Source: an uncultured Bradyrhizobium sp. (lineage in GTDB: Bacteria > Pseudomonadota > Alphaproteobacteria > Rhizobiales > Xanthobacteraceae). From it: DNA of 64,000 nt. A program made the position numbers and the translations under genes. The stretch is taken from contig NZ_CAKZHY010000094.1 in the NCBI RefSeq assembly GCF_936928535.1, positions 1-64,000 of the forward strand, written 5' to 3'. Below, piece by piece: positions 14,409 to 25,176 of this stretch. The first letter of the stretch is position 1. Every line of letters begins with the position of its first letter. The notes below the pieces were generated by a model, which was given only the letters and a program-made list of their open reading frames with translations, ran no database searches and was not told the DNA's origin.

Positions 14409-17123
14409 ATGTTCGACGCCCCGTTCGACGTCTTCGCAGTGATGTTTGCGATCGCCGCGTTCCTGATCGCGCTGAAGGCGTCGAACCAGGCGACCGAGCT
14501 GCGCCGTCGGCTGGGCTCGCTGGAGGCCGCGCTGCAGGCACAGCGACAGGTCCAGCCGCCCCCACCGTTGCCGGTGCAGGAACCTCCAGGCACGCCCGCG
14601 ACACCTGCGGCAGAGCCGCCGCCGCTTGCGCCGGAAGCCGAGACCGCGCCGCCGCTTCTCACCGAGGAGGCTGCGCCACCCCCGCTGCGAGCAAGCACCG
14701 AAGCCGGCCCCTCCGCCGATGCGCCGCCACCGCCATTGCCCGCGCCTGCCCCCGGTTTCGAGGAACGGCTCGGCACCCGCTGGGTGGTATGGATCGGCGG
14801 GCTGGCGCTCGCGCTCGGCGGCTTCTTCATGGTGCGCTATTCGATCGAGGCCGGTCTTGTCGGCCCCGGCGTGCGCGTGTTTCTCGGTGGCCTGTTCGCG
14901 GCCGCGCTGCTGGGGGCCGGCGAATGGACGCGGCGCAAGGAGAGCATCTCCAATATCCAGGCGCTGCCGATCGCCAACATCCCCGCGATCCTCACCGCTG
15001 CAGGAACCGCGGTGGCATTTGCGACCGTCTATGCGGCCTACGCCCTCTATGGCTTCCTCGTGCCCGCCACCGCTTTCGTGCTGCTCGGCATCGTGGCGAT
15101 GAGCACACTCGCGGCTGCATTGCTGCACGGGCCGGCGCTCGCGGGCCTTGGCGTCGTCGGCGCCTTCGCCACACCCGTGCTCGTCTCCAGCGGCAAGCCG
15201 GACTATTGGGCGCTCTACATCTATCTCGCCATCGTCACCGCCGCGAGCTTCGGGCTCGCCCGCATCAGGCTGTGGCGCTGGCTCGCAGTCACGACGATCG
15301 TCTTCGCCGTGCTCTGGATCTTCCCGGGCCTCGATACCGGTGACCTGCAGGTCGCGCCGCATGCGTTCCACGTGATGTCAGGCTTCTTGCTCGCCGCGCT
15401 GCTCGTGGTCTGCGGCTTCATGTTCGGCCCTGATATCGAGGGCGGACAGATCGAGCCGGTCTCGTCGGGCGCGCTCGGCGCCTATCTGTTCGGCGCGATG
15501 TTGATCGTGTTGTCGAGCGCACATGCCGATCTGTCGCTGATCGCCTACACGTTGCTCGTTGCGGCCACGCTGTTCGTCGCCTGGCGCGCAGAAGCTGCCG
15601 CCGGCGCGCTGGGCGCGGCGGCTGCGACCGTGTTCATCGTGTTCGCCGAATGGGCCGTGCGCGCCAACCCTGACATGCTGGTGCTGCCGGGCGGCCCGAT
15701 GCCGGGCATCACGCCGACCGCGACCGACAGCGCGGTGACGCAGCATCTGGTGATGGCCGCTGTCTTCGCCGTCGGTTTCGGCCTCGCAGGCTTCTTTGCG
15801 CAAGGTCGCTCGAATTCGGCGATCATTCCCGTGGTGTGGTCGGCAGCAGGTGTCGCGACGCCCATCGCGATCCTCATCGCACTCTACGCCCGCATTGCCC
15901 ATCTCGACCGCTCGATCCCGTTCGCGATCCTCGCGGTGCTGCTGGCCGCTGCCTTCGGCGCTGCGACGGAACTGCTGACCCGCCGCGAAACCCGGCCGGG
16001 CCTTGCGATCTCGACGGCGCTATTCGCGACCGGCACGCTCGGCGCGCTGGCACTGGCGCTGACCTTCGCGTTGGAGAAGGGCTGGCTCACCATCGCGCTC
16101 GCGCTGATGTCGCTCGGCACCGCCTGGATTGCTCTGCAGCGGCCGATCCCGTTCCTGCGCTGGCTCGCCGCCATCTTCGCCGGCATCGTCACCGCGCGCG
16201 TCGGCTATGATCCGCGCATCGTCGGCGATGCGGTCGGCACTACGCCGATCTTCAATTGGCTGTTGTGGGGTTATGGCCTGCCGGCCGCCTCGTTCTGGGG
16301 GGCAAGCATCTTCCTGCGCCGCAGGGGCGACGATCCGCCGCTGCGCATAGTGGAGACGGCCGCGATCCTGTTCACCGCGCTGCTCGCCTTCATGCAGGTC
16401 CGCCATCTCGCGACCGGCGGCGACATGATCGCATCGCCCTCGCTGCTCGAGGCCGCCTTGCAGGTCTGCGTGGCGCTGGCGATGGCGATCGGATTGGAAC
16501 GTTTGCAGCTGCGCAGCCACAGCATCGTGCACAATGTCGGTGCGATCGTGCTCACGGGTATCGCCGGCTTCATCAGCGTGTTCGGCTTGCTGTTCCTGGA
16601 GAATCCGCTGCTGTGGCACATCGATGTCGGCGGCGCCGTGTTCAACCTGCTGCTGCTCGGCTACGCGCTGCCTGCGGTGCTGATGCTGCTGCTCGCTTAT
16701 GCCGCGGCCGGCGCACGCGGCAAGGTCTATGCGAACACGATCGCGGGCGCCGCGCTGGTGTTCGCGCTCGTCTACCTGACGCTGGAGATCCGCCGCTTCT
16801 ATCACGGCCCGTTCCTCACCAGCGGCGAGACCACGGGGGCCGAGCAATATACCTATTCGATCGGCTGGCTCGGCTTCGGCGTCGTTCTGCTCGGCATCGG
16901 CATTCTCGCCAACTCCGAGCGGGCGCGGCTGGCGTCCGCCGCCGTCATCGCGCTGACGATCCTGAAGGCCTTCGTCATCGACATGTCGACGCTGACGGGC
17001 GTTTATCGCGCCCTGTCGTTCATGGGCCTCGGCATCGTGCTGGTCGCGATCGGCTGGCTCTACCAGCGCATCCTGTTCCGGCGGCAGCTGGCGCCACCGC
17101 CGGCTCCACAGGCAGGAAGTTGA
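14409..17123 (+). CDS. DUF2339 polytopic membrane protein
   Basis: A very large 904-residue membrane protein. One N-terminal helix (about 5-18) and a short coiled stretch precede a Pro/Glu/Ala-rich cytoplasmic linker (about 48-120). The remainder is more than twenty hydrophobic segments, beginning GTRWVVWIGGLALALGGFFMVRYSIEAG, the DUF2339 signature. The family has no agreed function; it is often described as a putative envelope membrane protein. ATG follows the strong site AGGAGG. The gene ends 3 bp before the stop of the convergent chemoreceptor gene. Confidence 0.9.
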   Translation: MFDAPFDVFAVMFAIAAFLIALKASNQATELRRRLGSLEAALQAQRQVQPPPPLPVQEPPGTPATPAAEPPPLAPEAETAPPLLTEEAAPPPLRASTEAGPSADAPPPPLPAPAPGFEERLGTRWVVWIGGLALALGGFFMVRYSIEAGLVGPGVRVFLGGLFAAALLGAGEWTRRKESISNIQALPIANIPAILTAAGTAVAFATVYAAYALYGFLVPATAFVLLGIVAMSTLAAALLHGPALAGLGVVGAFATPVLVSSGKPDYWALYIYLAIVTAASFGLARIRLWRWLAVTTIVFAVLWIFPGLDTGDLQVAPHAFHVMSGFLLAALLVVCGFMFGPDIEGGQIEPVSSGALGAYLFGAMLIVLSSAHADLSLIAYTLLVAATLFVAWRAEAAAGALGAAAATVFIVFAEWAVRANPDMLVLPGGPMPGITPTATDSAVTQHLVMAAVFAVGFGLAGFFAQGRSNSAIIPVVWSAAGVATPIAILIALYARIAHLDRSIPFAILAVLLAAAFGAATELLTRRETRPGLAISTALFATGTLGALALALTFALEKGWLTIALALMSLGTAWIALQRPIPFLRWLAAIFAGIVTARVGYDPRIVGDAVGTTPIFNWLLWGYGLPAASFWGASIFLRRRGDDPPLRIVETAAILFTALLAFMQVRHLATGGDMIASPSLLEAALQVCVALAMAIGLERLQLRSHSIVHNVGAIVLTGIAGFISVFGLLFLENPLLWHIDVGGAVFNLLLLGYALPAVLMLLLAYAAAGARGKVYANTIAGAALVFALVYLTLEIRRFYHGPFLTSGETTGAEQYTYSIGWLGFGVVLLGIGILANSERARLASAAVIALTILKAFVIDMSTLTGVYRALSFMGLGIVLVAIGWLYQRILFRRQLAPPPAPQAGS

Positions 17124-17126
17124 AGA

Positions 17127-18818
17127 TCAGGCCGCGCGGACCGACTCCAGGAACTGCGCGACCTCGACCTTGAGACGTGTGCTGTCGGACGCCAGCGACT
17201 TTGCCGCCGAGAGGACTTCGACCGACGCTTCGCCGGTCTCGATCGCACCGCGCTGCACGTCGGTGATGTTCGACGAGACCTCCTGGGTGCCAACGGAGGC
17301 CTGCTGGACGTTCCGCGAGATCTCCTGCGTCGCCGCGCCCTGTTCCTCGACCGCGGCCGCGATTGCCGCCGCCACTTCCGACAGCCGCTCGATGGTGCCG
17401 CCAATCTCCTGGATGGCGCTGACGGATTCCTGTGTCGCGGCCTGAATGCCCGACACCTGCGCCCCGATCTCGCCGGTCGCCTTCGCGGTCTGTTCGGCCA
17501 GTGCCTTCACCTCGGAGGCGACGACGGCAAAGCCGCGGCCGGCCTCGCCCGCACGTGCCGCCTCGATGGTGGCGTTCAGCGCCAGCAGATTGGTCTGGCC
17601 TGCGATGGTGTTGATGAGCTCGACGACGTCGCCGATTCGGGCCGCCGCCTGCGACAGCTCGTTGACGCGTTCGTTGGTCCGGGACGCCTGCTCGACGGCC
17701 TCCGCCGCCATCCGCGCGGAATCCTGTACCCGGCGGCTGATCTCGGTGATGGAGGACGACAGCTCCTCGGACGCGGACGCCACAGCCTGCACGTTGGTGG
17801 ATGCTTCCTCGGAAGCCGCGGCGACGACGGTCGCCAGCTCCTGTCCGCGCTGGGCCGTATTGGTCAGCGTCGACGCGGAGGCCTCGAGCTCGGTGGAGGC
17901 CGACGACACCGTCCCAACGACCTCGCCGATCATGGCTTCGAACTTGGTGGTGATGGCGTCGACGCGGCGGCCGCGCTCGATCTTGGCCTCGGCATCGAGC
18001 CTCGCAGCCTCGTCCGCCGCACGCTTGGCGATCAGCGCCTCCTTGAAGATCTGCAGCGCATCCGCCATCGATCCGATCTCGGTCTTCTCGCCGCGATGCG
18101 GCACGTCGGCCGACAGATCGCCCTCACCGAGCGACTGCATCGGCTTGATGATCGAGGCAATGCCGCGCGACACGTCGCGCACGAGATAATAGGCGGCGCC
18201 GATTGCGATCACGACCGATGCCATGATGATGCCGACCAGCACGCGGAAGATCGTCGCGTAGCTCTCGGCCGCCTGCTTCGTTTCCAGTTCGGCGCCGTGG
18301 TTGTTTAGCTCGATGCCCTTCAGGAGCAGCGGATCAGCCGCCTGGGCCATCTTCGCGACCTTGGTCTGCAACATCTCGTTGGCATCAGTGGGGAACTTGC
18401 CGGGACTCTTGCGCGACAGCGCCATCACATCCTGAACGCCCGTCAGGTAATCGGCCCACGCCTTGGTCCATTGCTGGTAGAGCGAGCGCTCTTCCGCGGA
18501 GGTGATCAGCGGCTCGTAGACCTTGCGGGTGGTCTCGATGCGCGCCTGCAGCGAGGCCAGTCGCTTCTCGGCGGCCTCCTTACCCTCGAGGGTGTCCTGC
18601 ATCACGTGCAGACGCAACGCAACGCGCAGCTCGTTGATGTCGGCCCGCATGGAGCCGAGCGCACGCACGCTCGGCAGCCAGCTCTCTGCGATCTCGACTG
18701 TATGAGAATTGATGCTCTGCATCGTGCCGATCGCCACGACACCGACGCCGGCGAGCGAGAGCACGAGGACCGACAACACGGTCAGAAGCTTAAAGACGAT
18801 CGACAATTTCGACATCAC
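17127..18818 (-). CDS. Methyl-accepting chemotaxis protein with four-helix-bundle sensor
   Basis: A 563-residue chemoreceptor: membrane segment at about 8-30, periplasmic helical domain (about 31-188) containing a [25 protein letters not shown] stretch typical of 4HB_MCP sensors, second membrane segment at about 190-212, HAMP domain, and a long cytoplasmic coiled coil. The signalling tip contains [25 protein letters not shown], the conserved hairpin. There is no CheR-binding pentapeptide at the end; it ends LESVRAA. It lies next to a second receptor, on the same strand and 310 bp apart, with a nearly identical signalling half. The ligand is unknown. Confidence 0.95.
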   Translation of the reverse strand: MMSKLSIVFKLLTVLSVLVLSLAGVGVVAIGTMQSINSHTVEIAESWLPSVRALGSMRADINELRVALRLHVMQDTLEGKEAAEKRLASLQARIETTRKVYEPLITSAEERSLYQQWTKAWADYLTGVQDVMALSRKSPGKFPTDANEMLQTKVAKMAQAADPLLLKGIELNNHGAELETKQAAESYATIFRVLVGIIMASVVIAIGAAYYLVRDVSRGIASIIKPMQSLGEGDLSADVPHRGEKTEIGSMADALQIFKEALIAKRAADEAARLDAEAKIERGRRVDAITTKFEAMIGEVVGTVSSASTELEASASTLTNTAQRGQELATVVAAASEEASTNVQAVASASEELSSSITEISRRVQDSARMAAEAVEQASRTNERVNELSQAAARIGDVVELINTIAGQTNLLALNATIEAARAGEAGRGFAVVASEVKALAEQTAKATGEIGAQVSGIQAATQESVSAIQEIGGTIERLSEVAAAIAAAVEEQGAATQEISRNVQQASVGTQEVSSNITDVQRGAIETGEASVEVLSAAKSLASDSTRLKVEVAQFLESVRAA

Positions 18819-19128
18819 AACAAATCCCGATGATACCTGCTAACGCACACGTCACCTGCGCCGCGACCGTCACGACGAACGGCAGGGCGAGGTCATTCCA
18901 ATAATGCTGGCTGGTTCTTGTCCGGTAAGATTGCTCGCATAGTTGCAAGCAGCCGTTAACAGAGACCTACGTGGAACTACGGATACGACATCGTGGTCAT
19001 AGGCTTCTTCTACGACCATTAGCTGCAATCACCTGGAGCATCCCGTCTTTCTTACCCCCTCGAACCAGGAACGCAGACGACCGCCGCAGCCGCGACGGTC
19101 GTTGATCGGGGGGCCGGGGAGGCCCGGT
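18819..19128. other. Gap between two tandem chemoreceptor genes
   Basis: A stretch of 310 bp with no gene. It should hold the promoter for the 17127-18818 receptor. An inverted pair ACGACCG/CGGTCGT near 19074-19102 could be a terminator for the upstream receptor but lacks a T-tract. I saw no convincing sigma-54 or other alternative promoter. Confidence 0.5.
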
Positions 19129-21234
19129 TCAGGCGGCCCGAACGGTGTCCAAGAACTTGCCGACTTCGAGCTTGAGGCGGTTGCTGTCGCCGGACAGCAT
19201 CTGCGCGGCGGAGAGCACTTGCGATGACGCCGATCCAGTCTCGCCGGCCCCGCGCTGCACATCGGTGATGTTGGACGACACCTGGTGGGTGCCTGCCGCC
19301 GCCTGCTGCACGTTGCGGGAAATTTCCTGCGTAGCCGCGCCCTGCTCCTCGACAGCGGCCGCGATGGTCGAGGATATCTCGGACAGCTTTTCGATGGTGT
19401 CGCTGATGTCCCTGATGGCACCGACCGATTGCTCGGTGGCGGTCTGGATGCTGGAGATCTGCTGCCCGATCTCGCCGGTCGCCTTTGCCGTCTGCTCGGC
19501 AAGCGCCTTGACCTCGGAGGCGACAACGGCAAAGCCGCGACCGGCTTCGCCGGCGCGGGCCGCCTCGATCGTGGCGTTGAGAGCCAGCAGATTGGTCTGG
19601 CCTGCGATGGTGTTGATGAGCTCGACGACGTCGCCGATCCGCATAGCCGCTTTGGACAATTCGCTGACGCGCTCGGTGGTATTGCGGGCCTGACCGACCG
19701 CCTCGCTCGCCACCCGCGCTGATTCCTGCACCTGACGGCTGATCTCGGTAATCGAGGACGACAGCTCCTCGGTCGCCGAGGCCACCGACTGGACGTTGGT
19801 GGACGCCTCTTCGGAGGCGGCAGCAACCATGGTAGCAAGTCCCTGCCCGCGCTCGGCAGTCGAGGTCAGCGTCGAGGCAGAAGCCTCGAGCTCGGTTGCC
19901 GCTGAAGAAACTGTCTCGACGATCTCGCCGATCGCAGATTCGAAGCTGTCGGCAAGCTTGTGCATCTCGGCCTTGCGCTGCGCGGCTGCAATCCGATCAG
20001 CGGCGTCCTGCTCGGCTCTCATCCGTTCCACTTCAAGGCCGTTTCGCTTGAAGACCTCTACTGCGACAGCCATCTCGCCGATTTCGACAGTCTGACCAGC
20101 GGCCGGCACTTCGACCTCGAAATCTCGATCAGCCAATCGTCTCATCGTGGCCGTGATTGCGGAAAGCGGCTTGAGAATGCGGGAGAAGGTAATCCAGAAG
20201 CTCAGCCCCGCCAGACCCAGCGAGATGCCGAGAAGCGCAAGCGTGATGATAAAGTTGCGGAGACTTGAAGTCGCCTCCAAATTCGCTTCCTGGTCGGCAG
20301 CCCCTCCGATGGATTCTCCAAGCTTCAGCACAGCATTAATGCCGGCGGTCGCGCGAGCGAAATAGTCGGCCCCGCCGATCATATACGCGCCGGAGTCTCC
20401 GCCCGAAAGGACGAGCGTACGCGTCTCACCGTAGCTGCCAAAATAGCTCTTCTCCACCTCTGCCATTGTCTCGCCTATCCCCCTCGGCAGATCCGGGCGG
20501 AGCCGCAGCGGCACGACTGCCTCCCATGCAAGCTCGACCTTGGACCGCAGTGCGGCGAGACGCTGGAGCTCATCAACGCCAAGCTTGGCCCGAGCGCCGA
20601 CCGCGCCGGCGAGGAGCGCACGCTCTCTTCCGGCATTTTCGGCCATTTGGGCCGTGAGGTGTCGCGCGCCAATGAGCTGGGCGAGCTTCGCCGCAGGGGG
20701 ACTGGTCAAAGTCTCGAGGGTTAGCCGCAACCGGTTGCTCGCGATCTCGATGACATCGGTGATTGCGGGCGCAAAACCATCGACGACATCAGGCGCCCGC
20801 TCGGAGCGTGGCCGCGGGAGATTCGTGACGACGTTCTCGCGGAGCCGGCGCAGCGACTCGAATTTGGCTTGGGCTTCTGCAATTTGCGACTGCCCCAGCG
20901 CCATTTCGGGAATGGATCGGATCTCAACGATAGCTGCCTGGAAAGCCGCGTCCGCAGTCGCACGGACCTTATCGATCTCGGCACCGCGTTCGGAAGGGAG
21001 CGGATCGGCGGACTTCAACGCCCCATTGGTCAATCCGCGTTCGATCGCCCATTGTCCTGCGCTCTGCAGCAGCAACTGGGCGGCGTGATTGGTCTTGAGG
21101 AATGCATCGGCTTCACGACGCTTGCCGATCGCTTCGAATGCGATCAAGCCGGCCGATCCCACGCCAAGCACCACCAACGCCGCGATGATGGCCGGCAGCA
21201 CAGTGCCTATGCGCAATCTGATCTGGCTCAACAT
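19129..21234 (-). CDS. Methyl-accepting chemotaxis protein with large NIT-like sensor
   Basis: A 701-residue chemoreceptor. A membrane segment at about 13-34 is followed by a periplasmic domain of roughly 300 residues with two characteristic helices, [12 protein letters not shown] and [13 protein letters not shown]. Paired ER-G motifs of this type are seen in NIT (nitrate/nitrite sensing) and related sensor domains, so a NIT-like fold is my inference. A second membrane segment ([27 protein letters not shown]), a HAMP domain and the methyl-accepting coiled coil follow, including [16 protein letters not shown]. The ATG at 21234 has GGAGAA upstream and is preferred over a longer reading to 21324. 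Confidence 0.93.
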   Translation of the reverse strand: MLSQIRLRIGTVLPAIIAALVVLGVGSAGLIAFEAIGKRREADAFLKTNHAAQLLLQSAGQWAIERGLTNGALKSADPLPSERGAEIDKVRATADAAFQAAIVEIRSIPEMALGQSQIAEAQAKFESLRRLRENVVTNLPRPRSERAPDVVDGFAPAITDVIEIASNRLRLTLETLTSPPAAKLAQLIGARHLTAQMAENAGRERALLAGAVGARAKLGVDELQRLAALRSKVELAWEAVVPLRLRPDLPRGIGETMAEVEKSYFGSYGETRTLVLSGGDSGAYMIGGADYFARATAGINAVLKLGESIGGAADQEANLEATSSLRNFIITLALLGISLGLAGLSFWITFSRILKPLSAITATMRRLADRDFEVEVPAAGQTVEIGEMAVAVEVFKRNGLEVERMRAEQDAADRIAAAQRKAEMHKLADSFESAIGEIVETVSSAATELEASASTLTSTAERGQGLATMVAAASEEASTNVQSVASATEELSSSITEISRQVQESARVASEAVGQARNTTERVSELSKAAMRIGDVVELINTIAGQTNLLALNATIEAARAGEAGRGFAVVASEVKALAEQTAKATGEIGQQISSIQTATEQSVGAIRDISDTIEKLSEISSTIAAAVEEQGAATQEISRNVQQAAAGTHQVSSNITDVQRGAGETGSASSQVLSAAQMLSGDSNRLKLEVGKFLDTVRAA

Positions 21235-21426
21235 TGCGTTTCTCCGAAACGCGAGCAGCCAGACATTGCCGACCGCTTGGACGTTGATCGCCCTTACCCG
21301 AAAGGCTATCGGCCAGAGCTCCATCTAAGGTTAACGGCGAGGTCAGCAGAAATACTGATCTTTTGCGCTACATGATTGAAATCGAAGGAGTTTGATCTCG
21401 TCATAGTTGTAAATTGCAGCTTGAAG

Positions 21427-21678
21427 TCAGCGCGGGGTTATTTTGCATCCGACAGTCTCGCTGACCAGGCTGATGCGAAACACCGGCTCCTTGTTCTCGT
21501 CGAGCAGCTCCATGCTCCACTTCGCATTCGGCTTCAGATTGCGCGAGATGCTGCCGAGCAGATTGGCGCACACCTCGGTCATCTCGGTCCAGGCCGCGGC
21601 ACGGTCTTCGAACTCGTACGGCTGATCAGCGGCCCCGGAATAGCGGCCAGTGCTGATGCGAAAGAAATAGAGCGACAT
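21427..21678 (-). CDS. DUF6894-like small protein
   Basis: An 83-residue soluble protein beginning MSLYFFRISTGRYSGAADQPYEFEDRAAAW, which has the layout of DUF6894 proteins (short N-terminal strand, then an acidic strand leading into an Ala-rich helix). It ends with a strand pair containing KWSMELLDENKEPVFRISL. These small proteins are abundant in Bradyrhizobium and have no known function. It lies 192 bp upstream of the large chemoreceptor, on the same strand. Confidence 0.7.
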   Translation of the reverse strand: MSLYFFRISTGRYSGAADQPYEFEDRAAAWTEMTEVCANLLGSISRNLKPNAKWSMELLDENKEPVFRISLVSETVGCKITPR

Positions 21679-21838
21679 GTTTGAACCGTTGGTAGGGCAG
21701 CCTCCCGGCCGTTACGCAAGGCTGGGGCGACAGTCGCTACCAAGCCATAAAAACGGCGGGCCGTATGATTACGGCGCCACGGCTTCGCGTGCGATGCATT
21801 CGTCAACGGCAGGTAAATGAGCGCCGGGTGCGCCGGTA

Positions 21839-22447
21839 TCACTCGGTCGAGCGGCGCAGCTCCAGCGGACCTTCGCTCTTTGAAACCGACTTTGGCTCGG
21901 ACTTCGCTTCCGACTTCACCGGCTCGATCCGGCTGCTCTCGACCCGCGGCGTCTCGACCCGCGCGGCGACTTCGGTGCCTGGCGCATTGATCGAACCTGT
22001 TTGCTCCGAGCTGCGCAGCGCGCGCGGCCGTGCAACGGCGCGCGCCATCAGCATCTGGTTGCCGCCCTGATGGTGGAAGTCGCAATAGGCAAACCCCATG
22101 CCCGACACCGAACCGCGGAAGCTGCGATCGTCGGTCTTTTCAAGGTTGAAACAGGGCTCGAACGGAATGCCCTTGATCGAGGCGCAGACGTTCTGGCCGC
22201 GGATCTGGAGCGTGTTGCCGGGGAGACGGAGATGGCGAACCGGGCCTGCGCCCGAGAACTGCACCGCGCCGGCGGCGCCGAGGTCGTCGAGAATGCGGCC
22301 TGCCCCGCGGGTCCCGTCGAAACAGGTGAAGGCGAACACCTTGCCGGCGACGAAGCGACGCGCCTCGTCGGCATTCATGCTTCCGGCAATGGCCGGCGCA
22401 AACGTCACGGCCGCCGTAACAGCCCCCAACACAATACGCGCAAGCAT
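21839..22447 (-). CDS. Exported hypothetical protein with charged C-terminal tail
   Basis: A 202-residue protein with a signal peptide (about 1-22, ending APAIAG). The mature domain (about 23-140) has four cysteines in FTCFDGTRG, NVCASIKG, PCFNLEK and AYCDFHH, consistent with periplasmic disulfides. The last 60 residues are Ser/Lys/Glu-rich, low-complexity and probably disordered. I do not recognise a named family; similar proteins occur across rhizobia. No functional context is given by its neighbours. Confidence 0.7.
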   Translation of the reverse strand: MLARIVLGAVTAAVTFAPAIAGSMNADEARRFVAGKVFAFTCFDGTRGAGRILDDLGAAGAVQFSGAGPVRHLRLPGNTLQIRGQNVCASIKGIPFEPCFNLEKTDDRSFRGSVSGMGFAYCDFHHQGGNQMLMARAVARPRALRSSEQTGSINAPGTEVAARVETPRVESSRIEPVKSEAKSEPKSVSKSEGPLELRRSTE

Positions 22448-22560
22448 GCTCTACTCCGAACTAACCCCCGCAGCGGGCGATGCCTTATCTCTTTACCCGC
22501 TGCTTACCATACTAACCAAGGCGACATTGAAGCAGCTTGGTTGGTAAAGTCTGAACGTCG

Positions 22561-23547
22561 TTAGACAATTTTTACCACGATTCGGCCGCGAACCTGGCCC
22601 GCGAGGATCTTCGCGCCCCATTCCGGAACTTCATCGAGTGAAATTTCCGTAGTGATTTCAGATAGTTTTGACCGATCCAGATCAGATTCCAGGCGCTGCC
22701 AGGCGGCTTTCCGGGGGGCGATCGGGCACATCACGGAATCGATGCCGAGAAGGCACACCCCGCGCAAAATGAAGGGTGCGACAGAAGACGGCAGGTCCAT
22801 GCCGGCCGCGAGACCGCAGGCGGCGATCGCGCCACCATACTTCGTCATCGACAGCAGGTTGGCCAGCGTGGTCGAGCCAACGCTGTCGACGCCGCCGGCC
22901 CAGCGCTCCTTGGCCAGGGGCTTTGGGGGCGCCGACAATTCGTTGCGGTCGATCACCTCGGCGGCGCCCAGGCTCTTGAGGTAATCGGCCTCGGAGGCGC
23001 GGCCGGTCGAGGCGATAACGTGGTGGCCCAGCTTCGACAGGATGGCTGTCGCGACCGAGCCGACGCCGCCGGCGGCCCCCGTCACCACGACGGGGCCGCT
23101 CTTCGGCGACAAGCCGTGCTTCTCCAGCGCCAACACCGAGAGCATCGCGGTGAAGCCGGCGGTGCCGATCGCCATGGCATCACGTGCCGACAGGCCCTGC
23201 GGCAGCGCGACCAGCCAGTCGCCCTTGACCCGCGCCTTCTCGGCATAGGCGCCGAGATGGGTCTCGCCCATGCCCCAGCCGGTGCAGACGACCTTGTCGC
23301 CCGCCTTCCACTGCGGATGGGAGGAGGCTTCGACAGTGCCTGCGAAATCGATGCCGGCGATCATCGGGAAGCGGCGCACCACGGGCGCCTTGCCCGTGAG
23401 CGCGAGGCCGTCCTTGTAGTTCAGCGTCGACCATTCCACGCGAACGGTGACGTCGCCATCCATCAGCTCGGCTTCGTCGAACTGGGTGAGCGCGGCAGTG
23501 GTGCCCTTGTCAGCCTTGTCGATCCGGATCGCCTTGAACGTGCCCAC
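22561..23547 (-). CDS. acuI: Acryloyl-CoA reductase-type MDR oxidoreductase (AcuI/YhdH family)
   Basis: A 328-residue medium-chain reductase of the YhdH/AcuI group, which reduces acryloyl-CoA with NADPH. It begins [13 protein letters not shown]; the catalytic-domain block [33 protein letters not shown] is characteristic. The cofactor loop [33 protein letters not shown] occupies about 150-185. No zinc-binding cysteine set is present, as expected. It lies 42 bp from the MFS gene on the same strand, so a shared transcript is plausible. Confidence 0.87.
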   Translation of the reverse strand: MGTFKAIRIDKADKGTTAALTQFDEAELMDGDVTVRVEWSTLNYKDGLALTGKAPVVRRFPMIAGIDFAGTVEASSHPQWKAGDKVVCTGWGMGETHLGAYAEKARVKGDWLVALPQGLSARDAMAIGTAGFTAMLSVLALEKHGLSPKSGPVVVTGAAGGVGSVATAILSKLGHHVIASTGRASEADYLKSLGAAEVIDRNELSAPPKPLAKERWAGGVDSVGSTTLANLLSMTKYGGAIAACGLAAGMDLPSSVAPFILRGVCLLGIDSVMCPIAPRKAAWQRLESDLDRSKLSEITTEISLDEVPEWGAKILAGQVRGRIVVKIV

Positions 23548-23589
23548 AGCTTGAACTCCCTGACTTGTTTGACAGGGATGTTTAGCCGA

Positions 23590-24840
23590 TCAGGCAGGCT
23601 GCGCAACCGCTCGTGCGACCGGCTTCTCCACGATCGGGAGATTGATCAGCGCCGAGAGCACACCGAACAGGATCGAGAGCCACCAGATCGGCGTGTAGGA
23701 ACCGAACTTCTCGAACACGATGCCGCCGAGCCAGACGCCGAGGAAGCCGCCGACCTGATGGCTGACGAAGGCGAAGCCATAGAGCGTCGCCAGCCAGCGC
23801 GTGCCGAACATCAGCGCCACCAGCGCCGAGGTCGGCGGCACCGTCGACAGCCAGGTGAGGCCGGAGACCGCACCGAATGCGATCGCCGAGAACGGAGTGA
23901 TCGGGAACGAGATGAAGGCGAGCGTCGCCAGCGCGCGGGTTAAATAGATGCTCGAGAGGATGTAGCGCTTGGGCAAGCTATTCTGGAGATAGCCGACGCT
24001 GAGCGAGCCCATGATGTTGAACAGGCCGATAGCCGCGATCACCCAGCCGCCGGTTTGCGTCGAGATGCCGCGATCGACCAGAAACGCCGGCAGGTGCACG
24101 GTGATGAAAGCAAGCTGGAAGCCGCAGGTGAAGAAGCCGAGCACCAGCAGCACATAGGAGCGATGGCCGAAAGCCTCGGCGAGCGCCCTCGTGATGGTCT
24201 GCTCATCCGCAGGCGCTGCGTTGGCCGTGGTGGCGACTGGTGGCGTCGAGATCGCCAGCGACAGCGGAATGATCAGCAGCATCAGGAAGCCGAACACGGT
24301 GAGCGCCTGCTGCCAGCCGAAATTGTCGATCAGCGCGACGCCGATCGGCGCGAACAGGAACTGGCCGAGCGAGCCCGCCGCGGTGCCGGCGCCGAGCGCC
24401 AGGCCGCGCTTCTCGGCCGGCAACAGTTTCGTGAACGCCGACAGCACCAGATTGAACGAGCAGCCGGCGAGGCCAAAGCCCACCATCACGCCCGCGCCGA
24501 TGTTGAGCGACAGCGGCGTCGACGAATAGCGCATCAAGAGAAGACCGCCGGCATAGAGCAGCGCGCCGACGCACATCACGCGGAACAGGCCGAAGCGATC
24601 GGCGATCGCGCCGGCTAACGGCTGGCCCAATCCCCACAACAGATTCTGGAAGGCGATGGCGAGGCCGAACACGTCGCGGCCCCAGGCGAATTCATGGCTC
24701 ATCGGCTGCACGAAGAAGCCGAGCGCCGAGCGCGGACCGAAGCCGAGCATGCCGATCGCGCAACCGCAGACGATGATGACGGCCGGGGTCCGCCAGTTTT
24801 GGGAACGTGAGGAAGCTAGTCCGCCCGCTTGGATCGACAT
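23590..24840 (-). CDS. Major facilitator superfamily transporter
   Basis: A 416-residue carrier with twelve predicted membrane helices. Loop 2-3 has GLGQPLAGAIADRFGLFRVM, an MFS motif A variant, and the first helix reads VIIVCGCAIGMLGFGPRSALGFFVQPM, as in oxalate/formate-antiporter-like and monocarboxylate-type members common in rhizobia. The substrate is not assignable. The ATG at 24840 with GAGGAAC upstream is preferred to ATGs at 24852 and 24888. It is transcribed away from nadA. Confidence 0.88.
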   Translation of the reverse strand: MSIQAGGLASSRSQNWRTPAVIIVCGCAIGMLGFGPRSALGFFVQPMSHEFAWGRDVFGLAIAFQNLLWGLGQPLAGAIADRFGLFRVMCVGALLYAGGLLLMRYSSTPLSLNIGAGVMVGFGLAGCSFNLVLSAFTKLLPAEKRGLALGAGTAAGSLGQFLFAPIGVALIDNFGWQQALTVFGFLMLLIIPLSLAISTPPVATTANAAPADEQTITRALAEAFGHRSYVLLVLGFFTCGFQLAFITVHLPAFLVDRGISTQTGGWVIAAIGLFNIMGSLSVGYLQNSLPKRYILSSIYLTRALATLAFISFPITPFSAIAFGAVSGLTWLSTVPPTSALVALMFGTRWLATLYGFAFVSHQVGGFLGVWLGGIVFEKFGSYTPIWWLSILFGVLSALINLPIVEKPVARAVAQPA

Positions 24841-25063
24841 GGTGTTCCTCATCCGTCGTTGGCGAAGCGCAATTCGGCGACCGCTCATAAGCGGTTTAAT
24901 GCAGATGCATGAAAATCAAAAGTCAAAAATCGTTGCGTTCCACGAGGGCCTCTTTCGGAAGGATTGCGGTTCATCGCGGCCTCCACGGCGCGCGGAGCGC
25001 GAGTTGACGGGAATGTGTGCGGCCGGGGCTAGCGGCTTTCTGGGGGACGTGTTATCTTTGATT
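24841..25063. other. Divergent promoter region between MFS gene and nadA
   Basis: This is the left part of the 336-bp gap between divergent starts. It has a local A-rich patch (ATGAAAATCAAAAGTCAAAA near 24908) and otherwise no gene. The nad operator candidates begin at 25064. Confidence 0.5.
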
Positions 25064-25155
25064 TACTCAGATTGAGCATATGTAGCTTTGGTGAAATTCC
25101 TCCGGCCCCTCTCGGCCGGATTTCTCGGGCCTCTCATATACTCAAAGAGAGCATA
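25064..25155 (+). promoter_or_regulatory. Two copies of TACTCA-N4-GAGCATA, candidate NadQ operators
   Basis: TACTCAGATTGAGCATA at 25064-25080 and TACTCAAAGAGAGCATA at 25139-25155 are identical in all 13 fixed positions and lie 75 bp apart start to start. The first has an inner CTCA-N3-TGAG inverted repeat. The second ends 21 bp before the nadA ATG. A NadQ-like regulator is encoded at 13399-14361. The link between the two is inferred. Confidence 0.65.
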
Positions 25156-25176
25156 ATTGAATGTACGGAGGCTTCG

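Noticed and set aside
18819..19128. Sigma-54 promoter for the chemoreceptor gene
   Set aside because: TGGCTGG near 18910 is on the wrong strand and lacks the GC doublet with correct spacing.
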